From Allantophomopsis cytisporea (taxonomy: Eukaryota > Ascomycota > Leotiomycetes > Phacidiales > Phacidiaceae), in contig CP103024.1 of assembly GCA_024752435.1 (NCBI GenBank), positions 868,001-932,000 of the forward strand: a stretch of 64,000 nucleotides of DNA. The letters are read 5' to 3'. This document shows positions 1 to 12,614 of the stretch, piece after piece. Position 1 is the first letter of the stretch. The number at the start of each line of letters is the position of its first letter. Position numbers and translations under genes: made by a program. The notes beneath the pieces were generated by a model. It had not been told where the DNA came from and ran no database searches. It saw nothing but the letters and a program-made list of their open reading frames with translations.

Positions 1-1912
1 TGGTATTTGTATGCTTACTCTTCAACCATAATGGAAGTTTATCCAAAGGTTTTGCATCTCGTAGCAGACCTTAAGGCAGACGATATCAACATCTTAGAAA
101 AGACCTTCCGCATTGCATCGGCGACTACACCAGGAAGTCCATCCAACAATGTATGGATCAATACCAATTCAGAGGCATTTCCTAGTTTATGGGATTCTAT
201 CCTCGGTCAGGAGACTGTACTAAACGATCAACTAATCATTGGTGAGTTCACTCTCCCCTTAACATGTCTTGTCAAGCACTAACTTGTTCCAAGGTCATGT
301 TCTTGATGTGATTCTCGATTGTAATACAAACAGTAAGAGTTCTCTTGGAAAATCAAAGAGCTGTAATGGTTTCGCAGTCATGTGTTTATCAAAGTTACCA
401 TTGGAAGCGCTTCGCAGACGCGATAGGGAACTCATCATGCTATCTTGGGACTCGGAGAAACTGACTGAGGTTCGCGATGATGCAGGTCTAGCATGGCAGA
501 TGCATTGTTTAGACCCAGCTGTCCTCAGTCTAAAGGCTCGTGTGATGCGAGTGCCAACCTTCTATGACGGTATCAAATTCCAAGATCTTGTCGATTTGGC
601 TAAATCCATAGATGGATCGGACCAGGATTCTATGGTTATCTCACCACTTTTTGCTGAGTTGGCGGCGCGGGTTTTAGGACATGTGCTTTCATCTCTGGAC
701 CAGAAGAGAAGTAAGGAGTATGTTGCGGACGTTCTCAAATTCCTGAAGCAAGATCACAAGACAAGCATAAAGGAATATGCCACAATAAAGCTGATCGAAG
801 TCGGTCTGAATACTTTGTTTGCAAAAGCATCTGTTCTTGAGGAGGCCGCTATCATCGACACTCTTAATCTGAATCTATTGAGAGATCATGCTGTACAGAC
901 TGCCCCTATTTTCAAAGAAACACCCGGTCAAATTTCAAGTCAGCCAACTTCCGAGCTTGGAAGATCATCTATACAGAAAGGGGTGGCCGAGGCTATGGCT
1001 TCCACCGAGGAGGCAGGAAAGCAAGATCTAGTCACCAGCCTTCTGCAAGAAGGTTTGACCGGTCACACGCATCTAAACAAGCTCCTCGCCCTCCGCCATG
1101 CCGTGGCAGCCTGTGAAGATGTTCGCGTTACCGACGACTCATCCAGCGCCCCATACAATATAATCTCGACAACTTACTTCGCCCTTAGCGATGCCCTGCC
1201 ATACAGCAACAGCGTACGCCAATTCTGTCTCATCTCAGAAATAATGGTCCTTATCCTGCGCACCAAGCCACACACAATAACACAATGGAACATCGATAGC
1301 ACCTTATCTGCTATAACCCTGACCTGCTCGCGCCTCGGTCCTTCTCTTTCTTCCCGCTGCGCCGGTGCAATCTACACGCACCTGTGTCGCCTGTTACAGG
1401 CCATCTTGACTGCTCACCGCGTCAAGCTGCAGGGGCATTTCCACTTGCTCGTGCAAACACTGCAAGCACTTCTCCGCTGTCTCTTCACGCCGCTGCCGCA
1501 TGCGTCCGCGCGCATCGCTGCCCTGCATCCACAGCCACCGTGGTTATCCGCTGCGAACCCACTAAGTGCTAAACACGCCGCGTTGTATACACGTCTCCTC
1601 ACCCTCATCGCAAACCCATCTGTTAGCTCTGTACGCCAGAAGAATACTCTCGTGTCAGCAACGGATAAGGCAAAGCGAATGGCGGGCCAGTTCTTGCCTG
1701 TTGTGCTTAGCACATATATTAGGTTGCAGCTGGACATGAAGATGACTGCGCAGTGTAGGGAAGTTATGGTACCAGGCTTGTATGCTGTCTTTGATACGAC
1801 TACTATTGAGAGTCGACGTGTTCTTGGTGAGAGTTTGGATTCTAGTGGACGAGCTGTGCTTGGAGGGTTGGTGAGAGATTACTTGAGATTTGGAAAGTGG
1901 ACCGGTTCGTAG
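1..1912 (+). CDS. URB2: Urb2/Npa2-family ribosome biogenesis protein, 5'-truncated by window edge
   Basis: Two exons are visible, 1..241 and 294..1912, joined by a 52-nt intron (donor GTGAGT, branch CACTAAC, acceptor AAG) that keeps the frame through a split Gly codon. The reading frame is open from base 1, so the gene starts outside the window and roughly 619 C-terminal residues are seen. The C-terminal stretch, including the QFLPVVLSTYIRLQL region and a closing LVRDYLRFGKW-like end, resembles the conserved C-terminal domain of Urb2/Npa2. In yeast Urb2 is a nucleolar protein of early pre-60S particles needed for 27S pre-rRNA maturation. The visible part is alpha-helical and has no enzyme motif, as expected for a scaffold. 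It converges on the HMCES-like gene, with only 224 bp between the two stop codons. The family call rests on recognition of the C-terminal domain, not on a search. Confidence 0.82.
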
Positions 1913-2136
1913 TGTTGGGTATTTTCTTAGTCTTTAGCATGCACAAGCACGATTTTATCTGCTGAAATCTCTGTGGAATTTGTATTGTCTGTATTGTGCT
2001 ATCTGTGATCCTTTCTTCTACGGCGAAGTGTACTGTACGCTAACATTCATAACATCATATCAAGAGTTCCCTTGCCCCTCTCCGTTTGTCTTCCATGATC
2101 TTTTACCCTTACCTTGCCATTTCCCTTGAAAACGCG

Positions 2137-3576
2137 TTACCCCTTCCCAAAGAAATTCGTAATCTTCTGCGTCCCTTTAGCCTTCGGATCAGATTTGTAA
2201 GGACTAGGCGTTCCGTTGCTAGTAGCATTCCTCGACCTCCGAGAAGATACAGTCGTTTTCGGCTTCAGTGGAGTTGCCGCCTTCGTTGGGCTCTCCTCAC
2301 TCTCGGTCTTAATCCTTGCATCGCCACTAGAGAGTCGTCTCGCCTTCGTCTTCTCTTCAGGGTCCTCAGAATGCTCTCTCTTGACGCCATGGACCTCCTC
2401 CTTCGGTATTGGCATAGGAGCATTATCTTCCGATCGTTGCACATTGACCGTCTGTCTATTATCCTCCTCAATCTTGATTCCGGTCTCCATTTCCATCTTC
2501 TCTTTCTTTCCTCCAGTTTCCTCCTTGGCACTGGTTCTCGCCTTCCCCTTCGCGAAGAAATTCGCAATATTGTTCTTATTCTCCTTACTATCCAACGGCA
2601 CAATAAAGGTCTTTGAATTATTTCCCACCTTGCCGACCTCTCCAGAGACAGGATAACACTCCAACTCTCCTTCGAAAGGTCCACACAACCAGTGCAATTC
2701 TTTATTCCACTCATAGGTCTGCGGGTCAAGCCATGTCTGAATCCCTTCCTTGTCCAAAATGACAGGCATTCGATCATGCAGCCAACTAAGCTGCTTATTA
2801 CTATCAGTAGTAACTATTGTGTAGGTCCACAACTCCTCCTCAGTACCCTCATACCTCACACAATCCCACAATCCCGCAAACGCCATGAGCTTTCCATCTG
2901 CGCGCTTAATGAAGTGCGGCGTCTTGTGCCCATTCTTCGTAAGCCACTGGTAAAGCATTAGTAGGTTTCCGAAAATTTCAAGAGCTGCATAAAACCTCGT
3001 AGAAACCCTGGCATAGTACCACGCAGCGCTTGCGTGCTTTCATCGTCGTCCATAGTCCGCCCGGTGCTGCGAGCGAATCGGAACGGCAATTGATCGTCTT
3101 CAGCATACTGCCATAATCAGGGGCGCGCTTCGTCCAGAAAGGGATCAGGCCTCGAACAGGTGAGTAAGGGTTTCGGCCAACAAGGGTGCAGACTCACCCC
3201 ATTTCATGCTCTGCAGTTTGTATCCCACCTTATCACGTCCTTTATACTCCTGCACTGCACCCCCACCATTTCCAGAGCCATCTTTCTCGTGTAGTGCTGG
3301 ACCTGCACCGTACGAGGGGACCGCCGCTCGGTATACTAGGCCGTAGTATCCTGGTGCAAAGTTATAAGTTTGGCGTGGGGAGCGTTCGCTCGACTCTTGT
3401 TCGTCTTCGTCTTCGTCCGGGGGGCAATCATCGACGGGGAGGTCCTCGTTCTGTAGGTAGTGGCGAACGTGGGAGGGGCGCTGGAATAGGTTAACTGACT
3501 GTGATTTTGAAGGCGTAAATAGCATAGAATCATCCGATGAGGAGCTTACAAGAGCGAGAGAGTATCTTCCACACAT
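2137..3576 (-). CDS. HMCES: SRAP-domain abasic-site shield protein (HMCES/YedK type)
   Basis: Model: complement(2137..2946, 2996..3150, 3198..3576), 447 residues, with two short introns of 49 and 47 nt. The protein begins MCGRYS, the SRAP signature in which Cys2 becomes the N-terminal nucleophile after Met removal. The other active-site elements are present: the GFYEW motif formed across the second splice junction (E178) and WLHDRMPVIL with H235. In this family Cys2 forms a thiazolidine crosslink to abasic sites in single-stranded DNA and protects replication forks. The N-terminal lobe has an acidic insertion typical of fungal copies. The long C-terminal tail, from about residue 310, is charged and probably disordered. 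It ends with ITNFFGKG, and a second similar IANFFAKG lies at 305-312; both look like PCNA-interacting PIP-box relatives. Family assignment is secure; the PIP reading is an inference. Confidence 0.93.
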
Positions 3577-5922
3577 TTTGTGGGAATAGCAAGTGATATT
3601 GTGGTAGGCAATTCACGATGGGCTGGGTTCTTGAAATCCGGGGAAGCTCTTATCGAATGACGTGCATGGTTCTTATCATCACGTGGTCCAATATTTTTAT
3701 TTTGTTCTATTTTGTTGCGCTGATGATGGTATCAAGAGGAGATGGTCTAACCTGCGAGATTATGGAAGGATAATTTTATTCTCAAGTTTGATTCCATCAA
3801 CTAGGATCATTAACGTGATCTATGAACTGCTAGCAAATTTCGTAGCGACTGGTGAGCATTAAGTGAATTCGATTAATTCGATATATCAAAACCACCCATT
3901 TTCGGATGAATTCGGCAATATCAATTTCATTTCAAAGACCGAGATACTAACAAACAAAATTCTAGGCAGACGCTCGTGGTCAATGTTGACAATCCACTTT
4001 CATTCTCATCAGACAGCTGCAGCAAAGAAATTTCATCCACGTCAACTTCATCTTCACCGACTCCTCCACCCTCAGAAAGTCAACTCAAATCAAAATCAAA
4101 TCAAAGTCATCCAGCGGTAAGCAAGCACCAAGTCCAAGTCAAGCAAAATATTCACAGCATCACCGCGCATCGAATTCCATTCCAGTAGTAGTCTACTCTC
4201 CCACATAGCACATGATTTCCCCACCCCTATCCTCTAATCCCCCATCTTCAGCTTCATATCCTCCAATCCCAAATTTTGCAGCCCGAGCGAAATGTCAAAA
4301 TTGATCCCCAGCAGCCCACAATGACGACGCCCTTCTCCACCCGGGTCTTGCGCACAGTCTCGCAGGGCGCTTGCACGAGCGCAGCGACTCTCGCTTTCTG
4401 CTTTGATTCTCGCAATGTCCCGAGAGGGCCGTCGGTGGGCGACGAAGTGGAAGCTTTCAAGTAAAAGTCAAAGCGGGAATATCATCGGTATGTAGTATGT
4501 AGTAGCAGGTCTCCACTACTCTGCCTGGGGACGTAGACTGCAGCAATGTACTCATGGCCCTCACTTTCCCGTAGTAGTGTGTGAGTAGAGTGGATATTCA
4601 ATGAGTGAGGGAAGAGCTCAAGTCCAAGGTCAAGCTCTCAGCTCAAGCACGCATCATCATCAACCTTCCCTACCTTCCTCTGTTTCATCCTGCAAATTCC
4701 TTCCACGCAGCGCTAGAACATGTTTGATCTGCACGGGAATCCTTCTCTAGGCTGTGGGTGTGGTGCGAGTCGTGACTACGTGAATGATGTTTGTGTGATT
4801 GCCAATTGGAATGATTGTGCAGACAAATTGCAATCTGCGCAGATAGATTAAGAGGGGTGAAGAACCTTAACAGCTTGATTGTTTGATCTGCTCAAGGAGC
4901 TGGAGCTCCAAAGAACTGCCTGACTGTGGCGTGTCGTTCTTCTCCCTTCCTTCTTCTCTGTACATACGTAATTGAAGAGAAGGAAATTAAAAGAAAAGTC
5001 AATTAGGGGATTTACAATTGGGAGGTCTTCGCGTCGAAGGGAATGAATATCAGTCTAATTTTCCGCTGCTTGTTTATGGATTTGTGTGTTTTGGATGTCC
5101 GTGTGGATGTCTGTTTTACCTCGGCAACTTTTTTTTTCTTTCTCTCTTCATATTTTGTTTCATTATTTTCATTTATCTTGTGTAACTTAGGATTTTCTCT
5201 CTCTCTCTATCCTGGTCTGAGGCGTTCCTCGTGCGGAAGCGACATATAATGAATGCTGCGCATATGAGATGAGTACGTATCTAAGTGGATGTCACATGCG
5301 TATGTACGATTCGGATTGACCATAACCAGGTTTACAGAAACAAAGAGAAGATCGAGGCCAATGAAGATCGCAAAGCAGAGAATTTTTTCTTCCCTCTTTC
5401 TTTCACTATGATGTGCATGTTTCAATATCTCCAAATGCTAGACTATAGGTCTTAGTAGTCCTCTCCATACAATAGGTCAGCATAGTCTCGGGAGAACCAG
5501 GGGACATGAATGGTTCCTAAGCGTGGAGATGATGTGCATGTCAATGTTCCAATATTCCACATCCCAGGACTATACTTCATATATGATGCATTCAGATTCG
5601 ATGTGGCAGGTAGCAGCTGAAACCTGATGCCGTTGACTCAGAGACGGCAATGAAGTGCAGAAAGAGAAGATACAAAGGAAAGAAAATAGATAAAAAGAAA
5701 CCCGGAAAAAGAGAGACAATGAGAACCGAAGACCAAGGAAGTTCAATTTAATCTGCAAGACAAAATGCAGATATTGAGAAAGAAGGGAAGAAGAAGAAAA
5801 AAACCATGCAGTATGAGATATACCCGACGAGACTAGTAATCAACATATCGCAATGAGCGTCTGTACACTTATACGAAGGCAAAGAACAGAGCACAACAGA
5901 TATGCTGAAGAACAAGGGCAAA

Positions 5923-5958
5923 AGACGACGACGACGACGACGACGAAGACGAAGACGA
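5923..5958. repeat. ACG trinucleotide microsatellite
   Basis: About eight tandem GAC/ACG units followed by GAA-interrupted copies. It lies in the gene-poor spacer and is not inside a credible reading frame. Confidence 0.9.
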
Positions 5959-7383
5959 TAAGCACAAGACGAAAACGAGAACGCGAGTATCAGATCTGCA
6001 GATCATGCAACGTCTGCTTGAATCGAAGGAGGGATGACAACAGCTGTAAAGGAAAGTCCTGTACTGTACTGTAACACTCACTTACACGACATGCCAAAAG
6101 GAGGATGAGTATCAGCGTGCAACACATGTTACGAACGTAGCATGTTCCGATGGCATGTCTCATTGCGGAACATTGTACATCTGATATGCTACTGGACTTG
6201 GATATGTGGACTTTGTGATACCTCCTCACCGGAAATATGCTCAGATGTCGTACACATAGGGTTCGGCGTAGATCAAGAGTCCTAAATGCTACGTAAGGCA
6301 ATAATATGACGATCAGTGAAGAATCAATCCTAGGGCTAGAAACAGGATCTATTGTATGTATGTTCCATACAATCATCAATTCCCTATATGTCTCTATGCA
6401 CGAAGCTGCATGGAGACGTTCAGCTCGTGGGGAAAAAATAGAAATTGCTGCATCTGGTTGTCGAATATCGCAAATCTTGGCGCGGGTTCCTGCGGCCTAT
6501 CAATCTTGCAGGAATTTTCTCAAATCCACAGAGTCAATTTGTACATACATACACACATATGTTTATCCACATGAATATAACGGATAAATGGAAGCATGAA
6601 CGCAACAAAATTATAACTGGCAAAAAGGCTGGAAGAGTGATCACATGTGAGCTGTTTGAGGATCGTGGTTGGACGCGGAAGGCATCTCTACGAGTGCCCA
6701 ATATGATATCAACCTATGAGATGAGATGCTCTACCCCAGATTTGCTGCAATCCGTATTGTACGTACGTATGTATGTATGGCATGTATACACATACATATA
6801 CTCTTGATGCGGGGGAGTCCTGACCGCAATCGAATAGAAAGCTTCCTTTCCCTCTCAGCCGCAGCGCAGCGCATCGCACCCGCTCATCTCCCATTCATCT
6901 CCATCTCGCATTCCAAGCGGATGGGGCACGCCATTGAACCCTCCATACTGCTTGACTTCTCAATCTTCATCTTCATGGATCAGCTCCAGTAAATGACAAA
7001 TGTCTCGATATCCACTGTAGCTTCAAGAAAAGCAATCCAAGTGCAATGCATGAGAGCGGCCTGTCGGCACAAAACATACATATGAACATATCTCACGCGA
7101 GCTTATTCACTGCCGTGTACGACGAGAGATTCCAAAGGCGGGTCCAAATAGAATAATCCGCTAGGCAGCCTCATATTTCCCAAAAATCTCGTCGTCGTAT
7201 TCACTGCCCGGCTAGAAAATCATGCTTAATATTTTATGTCGTATTCAATGGAGACTAGTCGAAAATAACTCGTCGTATTCTCTCTTTCTCGCGAACCCCG
7301 AAGCGCCACACCGTCGTACAAGTAGACGATCAAGACGAGGATGAGAAGAAGGCAGCCGACGGGCTTAGTGTAGGGATAGATAG

Positions 7384-7414
7384 CATGTATGTATGTATGT
7401 ATGTATGTATGTAC
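7384..7414. repeat. ATGT tetranucleotide microsatellite
   Basis: Seven or more tandem ATGT units in noncoding sequence. Confidence 0.95.
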
Positions 7415-7798
7415 AGGACTTGGCACGAACGACTCGATTCTGCGAAAGCGGCACAGAGTCTTACTGTACGAGTGATACATCCATAATAGTTTCGACCTTT
7501 GAACAACCATCTTATATTTGTATCAATATCCGTGGGAGGAGATGTGCAAATTTGCATAAACCCCTTCCCCTCTACGCCCTCCCCTCACAAAAGCCCCCAA
7601 TCCTAAGCACGTCTGCCTGTTCTCATAAACTCTCACCTCCAAACAACCATGCTTTGCAACGGCCTGGCGGCGTAGAGTTGCAGAATTGAGGTTGCTCGCT
7701 AATCTACTTTCCATCTGGCTTGCATGGAGCGGAACAGTCAGATTTATGAACGTAGCCGCTTGTTGCACCGATGCCTTACTCCTCCTCATGTGTGCTTT

Positions 7799-7845
7799 GT
7801 ACCTACCTACCTACCTACCTACATACATACGTACGTACGTACGTG
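7799..7845. repeat. Composite TACC-TACA-TACG microsatellite
   Basis: Tandem TACC units pass into TACA and then TACG units without a break. The single-base differences between blocks suggest stepwise mutation of one original array. Confidence 0.95.
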
Positions 7846-10800
7846 CCTACAATACTCGATATATGATGGCCAAGATGAGGTGAGGCAAGGCGGACGAAGT
7901 GACAAGCACGGGATCGAATGTGGTTGATTGCATCTTGTACACATGTCTGTGGAAATGCATGGCAGCGCACTCGATTGGTGATTGGAGATTGCGTTGAAGG
8001 ACCCCTTCTTTTGATAAGGGCACAGATGGGGATACAAAAGGTTGCACTCCATAACTATGTGCTCAGTACGTGGGCTTGTTTTCTACATTGATTGATGTGG
8101 GGAAATATACATTGTACGTACACAGTACCTTATCAATATATGCTTTCTGATATGCGATGCATACCATGCCATGCCATGGACTCGAGGCAGTTGCTGGCAG
8201 CAGCAACTGCCAGCAGCTCTCACTTCGATCCGATCTCGAACTTTAACATTGACTTTGAATATTGCATTCTGCAATTAAGTGGCCAAGCAGATCAAATAAC
8301 GCTCCAGCTGCAGCTGGCTGTCTCCTGTCATCTGTGTCCCTTTGAAAGCGGTGCACTCGACCGTAAATTATACTTTTTGAATAGCGGCACATGCGTGTTG
8401 ATAAGTGCTCATGTCAAGTGTGGAGGTTTCAGGTTCCTGGATTAGACTTTGCGCATTTATGAATGCAATGCGTTCTTTTCTGTTCATAATTTGCGGAGTG
8501 CCTATCCGTATCTCAACATCTCAACTCTACAGAAATCAGGAATTTGTTCACTCCAATCGCTGGACTTCTTTGCTGTCCCTAAATGGCCTTTCTGGAGATA
8601 CACGGCGGATGACTTATCTTCATGGAGGGATGAAGTGAAGAATTCTCTCCCGTCCTGCTTGAAACCCCCAAGTCCCTCCCGAAGCTGCATCCGTCGATTG
8701 CATGTCATGTAACGGTGATAGAGAACAGGCTCGCTCCGCAGCGCATACATGCCTGAAGACGTCGCAGAAACCATTCAGTTTCAGGAAAGCTCATCTCAAA
8801 AGATACTCCGAATCTTATTTCTCATTTTCCTTCTTGGTATTTGACTCGGTCGTGAGGGGTTGGTTCATTCGATAAGGTATTTCTGAAGTGGTGATGATGG
8901 TGGAGGTGAAGATCATCAAAGTTCTAACCACCGAACTTCATCCTACTCCGTCGTACGCAGTACATGACATTGATACATACCAATACGTATCTTAGCACAG
9001 CGTAGTTTCTTCCACCATCCCAAACCGTGGCGTCGGGAAGACAATGTCTTTCCCTGAGCGGCGTGAACTTGTCAGTCGTTCATCACTCCCTCGCCCTAAA
9101 CCTTTCTGCGTAATGGATCATCCATCAATCTGCGGTTCTCGTCCCCTTTTATCTCGTAGGGAGGGATTGAGAGGGGCACACTGGCGCGCCGTCGTCTGGA
9201 TGCTATAGGGCGGATTTGCATACTGAAGTGACTAATGTGGTCATTCAAATGGACTTTCGAGATGAGAAATTGCATTCATACTCACCACGTATGCGTATCA
9301 GCGATGATTCGGAGTTAGGTGCCAGTCAAGTCTGCCTATCCTAGTGAATTACCTACTCTACTTGAGACTGGAATTTGATAGAGATCACTGGCCAGTTGTA
9401 CTCCGTATGAACATCTCAGCTTTGTATTCTACAGGTTACGATGACCACGAGGCTCGGATACCGGCTGCATACCTTGCCTTGTAGTCTACGTAGTAGCATC
9501 ACGATGCTGCCGCACGAGGGCGTATTGAATAGACAACTCTTAGTCGGCCAAGGACGACATGTTACGAAACAGGAACCAGCACATACGGTAGAGTAAGCTA
9601 CGGAAGGAAGTCTTGGAAACTGGCGACAGGCAAGCAAACGAACGCAGCCATCGTCTTACTCATTAGGACCTTTCGCAGCATACTACCTTGACTCAACCAC
9701 GACATGTCAAATATGTCGCCATCTCGATGTGGAAAATGGTGAGAAGTAAGTCAATTCAGATTTCATAAGCAGCGACATCATCCCGTCCAACAATAAGCCT
9801 ACGTGTCATTTCAATAATCGATGGATGATAAATAAATTCCCGAAGCTATATCGTACCCTCAATCTTTCCTCTATCTACTTGTCCTATCTCAATGTAGTCT
9901 GTGTGTACATGCGCAGTACCTTATTCTATCATTTCAATATTGAATACCTCTCGTAGTCATAATTCACTTTCCTAGCTATCTCTTCGTGTGCGCGTAATGT
10001 AGATCCCCCTACAGAAAGGCGTTCCTATGCATGAACCCACCCACACGCTCGCTCCGCACCCCTAACACGGCGACATGGATTGCGGAAGGTCTGCAGAAGA
10101 TTCCAAACCTTCTCGAATTACGCCCTTCGATAACCGAGGCCGCAAAACCCGGCCACGATGATTGCAGAAGTCTTTTTGCCTGTTGTTCATGGGACGGTCG
10201 CCGCCGCCGATAGCTCAGAATAACTGTGGCTGCGGAAGAGAGAAAGCAAGAGAACACGCAATGTTTCATCTCACTTCCTGTAAATATCCATTTACATGTA
10301 CGTACTTGCATATGAGGGCCTGAATCAAGGCGTATACTTCGGGGATGTGTGCGAAAGGAGGGAGGTGTAAGGAGTGAGTATCAGTGCTGCATTATCATTG
10401 ACTAGTAGCTGTTCCACGAAGGGAAGTGAAGGCAAGGACAGGAGATTAAAGCCACACCCGCGTGTCCCAAGTCTGAGTCGAGTCTGAGTCTCATCTCATC
10501 ATCCATGTTGAACCTCACCTCTTCCCTGCAACAGCTCAATCTCAATGGCAGCAACCAAGTGGGTTCCCCTTCAAGCTTGAGCTTCAAGCTCCCCTCAGGC
10601 TAAACCCCGTCACCGAGGAGGAGGGAGGGGGGAAGGGGGAGGGGGCCCTCGAGCGCCTTGCGCCTCTCTTCTCTGACTCTCGACTCTCAATCTGAGAGTT
10701 GGGAATGAGGAAACGAAACTCAACGTTGCTCTGCCGTGCCCACTATTATCCTGCCCTACGGCCTGTGGATAGGGATGGGATGGTGAGTGCTTGATGAACT

Positions 10801-11502
10801 TCAAGGTCTGTCCTGTAAGCTGAGCATCGTACTACTTGTGTTCCTTGGAGTGTCCTTGATCTCCACCTCGCATATGATCCTTCTGGAAGGAATTGAATGC
10901 ATGTTTCTGGAGTCAATGAGCTCTATTGCGTATGATTGCGAGACCCACTGCCAATGCGGATGTGTTTGTCGATGAAATTGTCAGATTCGCCTCATGGATG
11001 AGGTGGAAGGAAGGGAGGGCATTTGTTACGGAGTCTGAGAGTGGGACGGTGATGTTGGTGTGTCGTTTGCTACCTTTCCAAAGAGTCACGGTACTCATGC
11101 ATATACTTTGCACACAGGGTACATTACATTGACATAATGCTACGATGCTTTGCTGTGTATGTATGGAGTACGTACTGCCGTAAAGTATGTATGTACCACG
11201 AAACGCGGTGTCAAACCGGCGTGAAGGAGTCATAGCTGCATAATCGGCTTTCCTCAACACTGCTTTTGCACGCCACTATCAATCAATATACCTGTCAATG
11301 GGAGATCTATGGGGAATTGTGGGCGAATGAACGAGTGCCTTCACAGCTCACACAGGACATTGCGCTTGAGTCTTCACCAAACAAAGAACGTAATTGCATA
11401 CTCAGCAAAGAAGCTTCAGTGACGGCTGTTACATTACTCGTCACAGCACTCGCCAAGCGCCGAGCATGTCACAGCTTGACCTCTCGATCTACCTCGTACG
11501 AT

Positions 11503-11527
11503 AATGATGATGATGATGATGATGATA
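11503..11527. repeat. ATG/GAT trinucleotide microsatellite
   Basis: Eight tandem GAT units in spacer DNA. Confidence 0.9.
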
Positions 11528-12393
11528 ACGACGTAAGGTCGTTAACTGCAAGAACCGCAAAGCACGATCGGACATCTGATGCGCGAGCACCAAGGGTAGC
11601 ACGACGAATCTCCTTCAATGCCTTCACTGCCGACAGCGAATGACAACAGCTACAGACCGTGGAATCTTAATGCATGGTGATTGAGACCTTCCATCCAAAC
11701 CAGCTCTCCAACCTTTCCTATAATATTCCGAGCGTCCGAGAATGTAGAGTATCTGTTCGTTTCAATCATCTATCTACCTACGTCGCCCTGCCATACAAGC
11801 CCATGCGATGCAATCGCACGCTGGATGCCACGGCTGCATATCCAACAGGATCAGTTGGAGAGCGAAGGAGATGCGTCGCAACTCCATCATTCACATCAGT
11901 GAGGGAGAGGAGAGGTACACCCTGGTTGCCGTGCTATGCTCATGTGATGCCTTCCAACCGCCGGCCAACCTTGACTGTCTGTGGTCATGTCATCCAATGC
12001 GCCGTAGTGCATGCCCAGCATAACCAGGACAGCGCAGCGCAACGGCCTAGCCCATGAACAATCAATCCAGCAGGCCAGAACCGCACCGCACCGTACCGCA
12101 CCCGTATGAATAATGAGGAATGAATGAATGAATGATTGAATCGAACGCCGCTGTTCCCTGGTCCCCCATGGCTATGGCGGAAGATGACTACATAAGCCGC
12201 AGAGGATTGAAATGCCTCCTAAGCCAGTGCACCCACCCATGAATAGATGGGAGGCCCCCATCAGCATCAAATGAGATTCGAAGGTTGCAATGTGGTGCAT
12301 GGGAATAGCCTCTGTACCTTTTGAAGTCCCGGACATCGCGGCGTACCTACCGCAGGTGTGTATGTACATATATCGCTGGTTGTTTTGTTGGTG

Positions 12394-12424
12394 TGCTGGT
12401 GCTGGTGCTGGTGCTGGTGCTGGT
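12394..12424. repeat. GCTGGT hexamer repeat
   Basis: Five tandem GCTGGT units in spacer DNA, 150 bp from a second, different hexamer repeat. Confidence 0.9.
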
Positions 12425-12568
12425 TGCAGCATGCTGGGAACTTGTTGATAGACCGCGCTCCCGGAACCAGTGACCAAGTCGCGGGTGCCAAACGGTCACT
12501 ACTGCGCTCGCGCGTCATGGACCGTGACGCACACTGCAGCAGCACGCAGGGCGAATGAGGCTCCGTAA

Positions 12569-12614
12569 CAGTAGGAGTAGCAGTAGCAGTGGCAGTAGCA
12601 GTAGCAGTAGCAGT
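12569..12614. repeat. AGTAGC hexamer repeat
   Basis: About seven imperfect AGTAGC units, with GGAGT and GTGGC variants. It is noncoding as far as can be seen. Confidence 0.9.

Noticed and set aside
2086..2656. Plus-strand frames opposite the HMCES-like gene
   Set aside because: Mirror frames of a Lys/Glu/Arg-rich coding tail; the minus strand has a clear SRAP domain.
7384..7845. CRISPR-like regularly spaced repeat
   Set aside because: Units are contiguous four-base microsatellites without spacers, in a eukaryotic genome.
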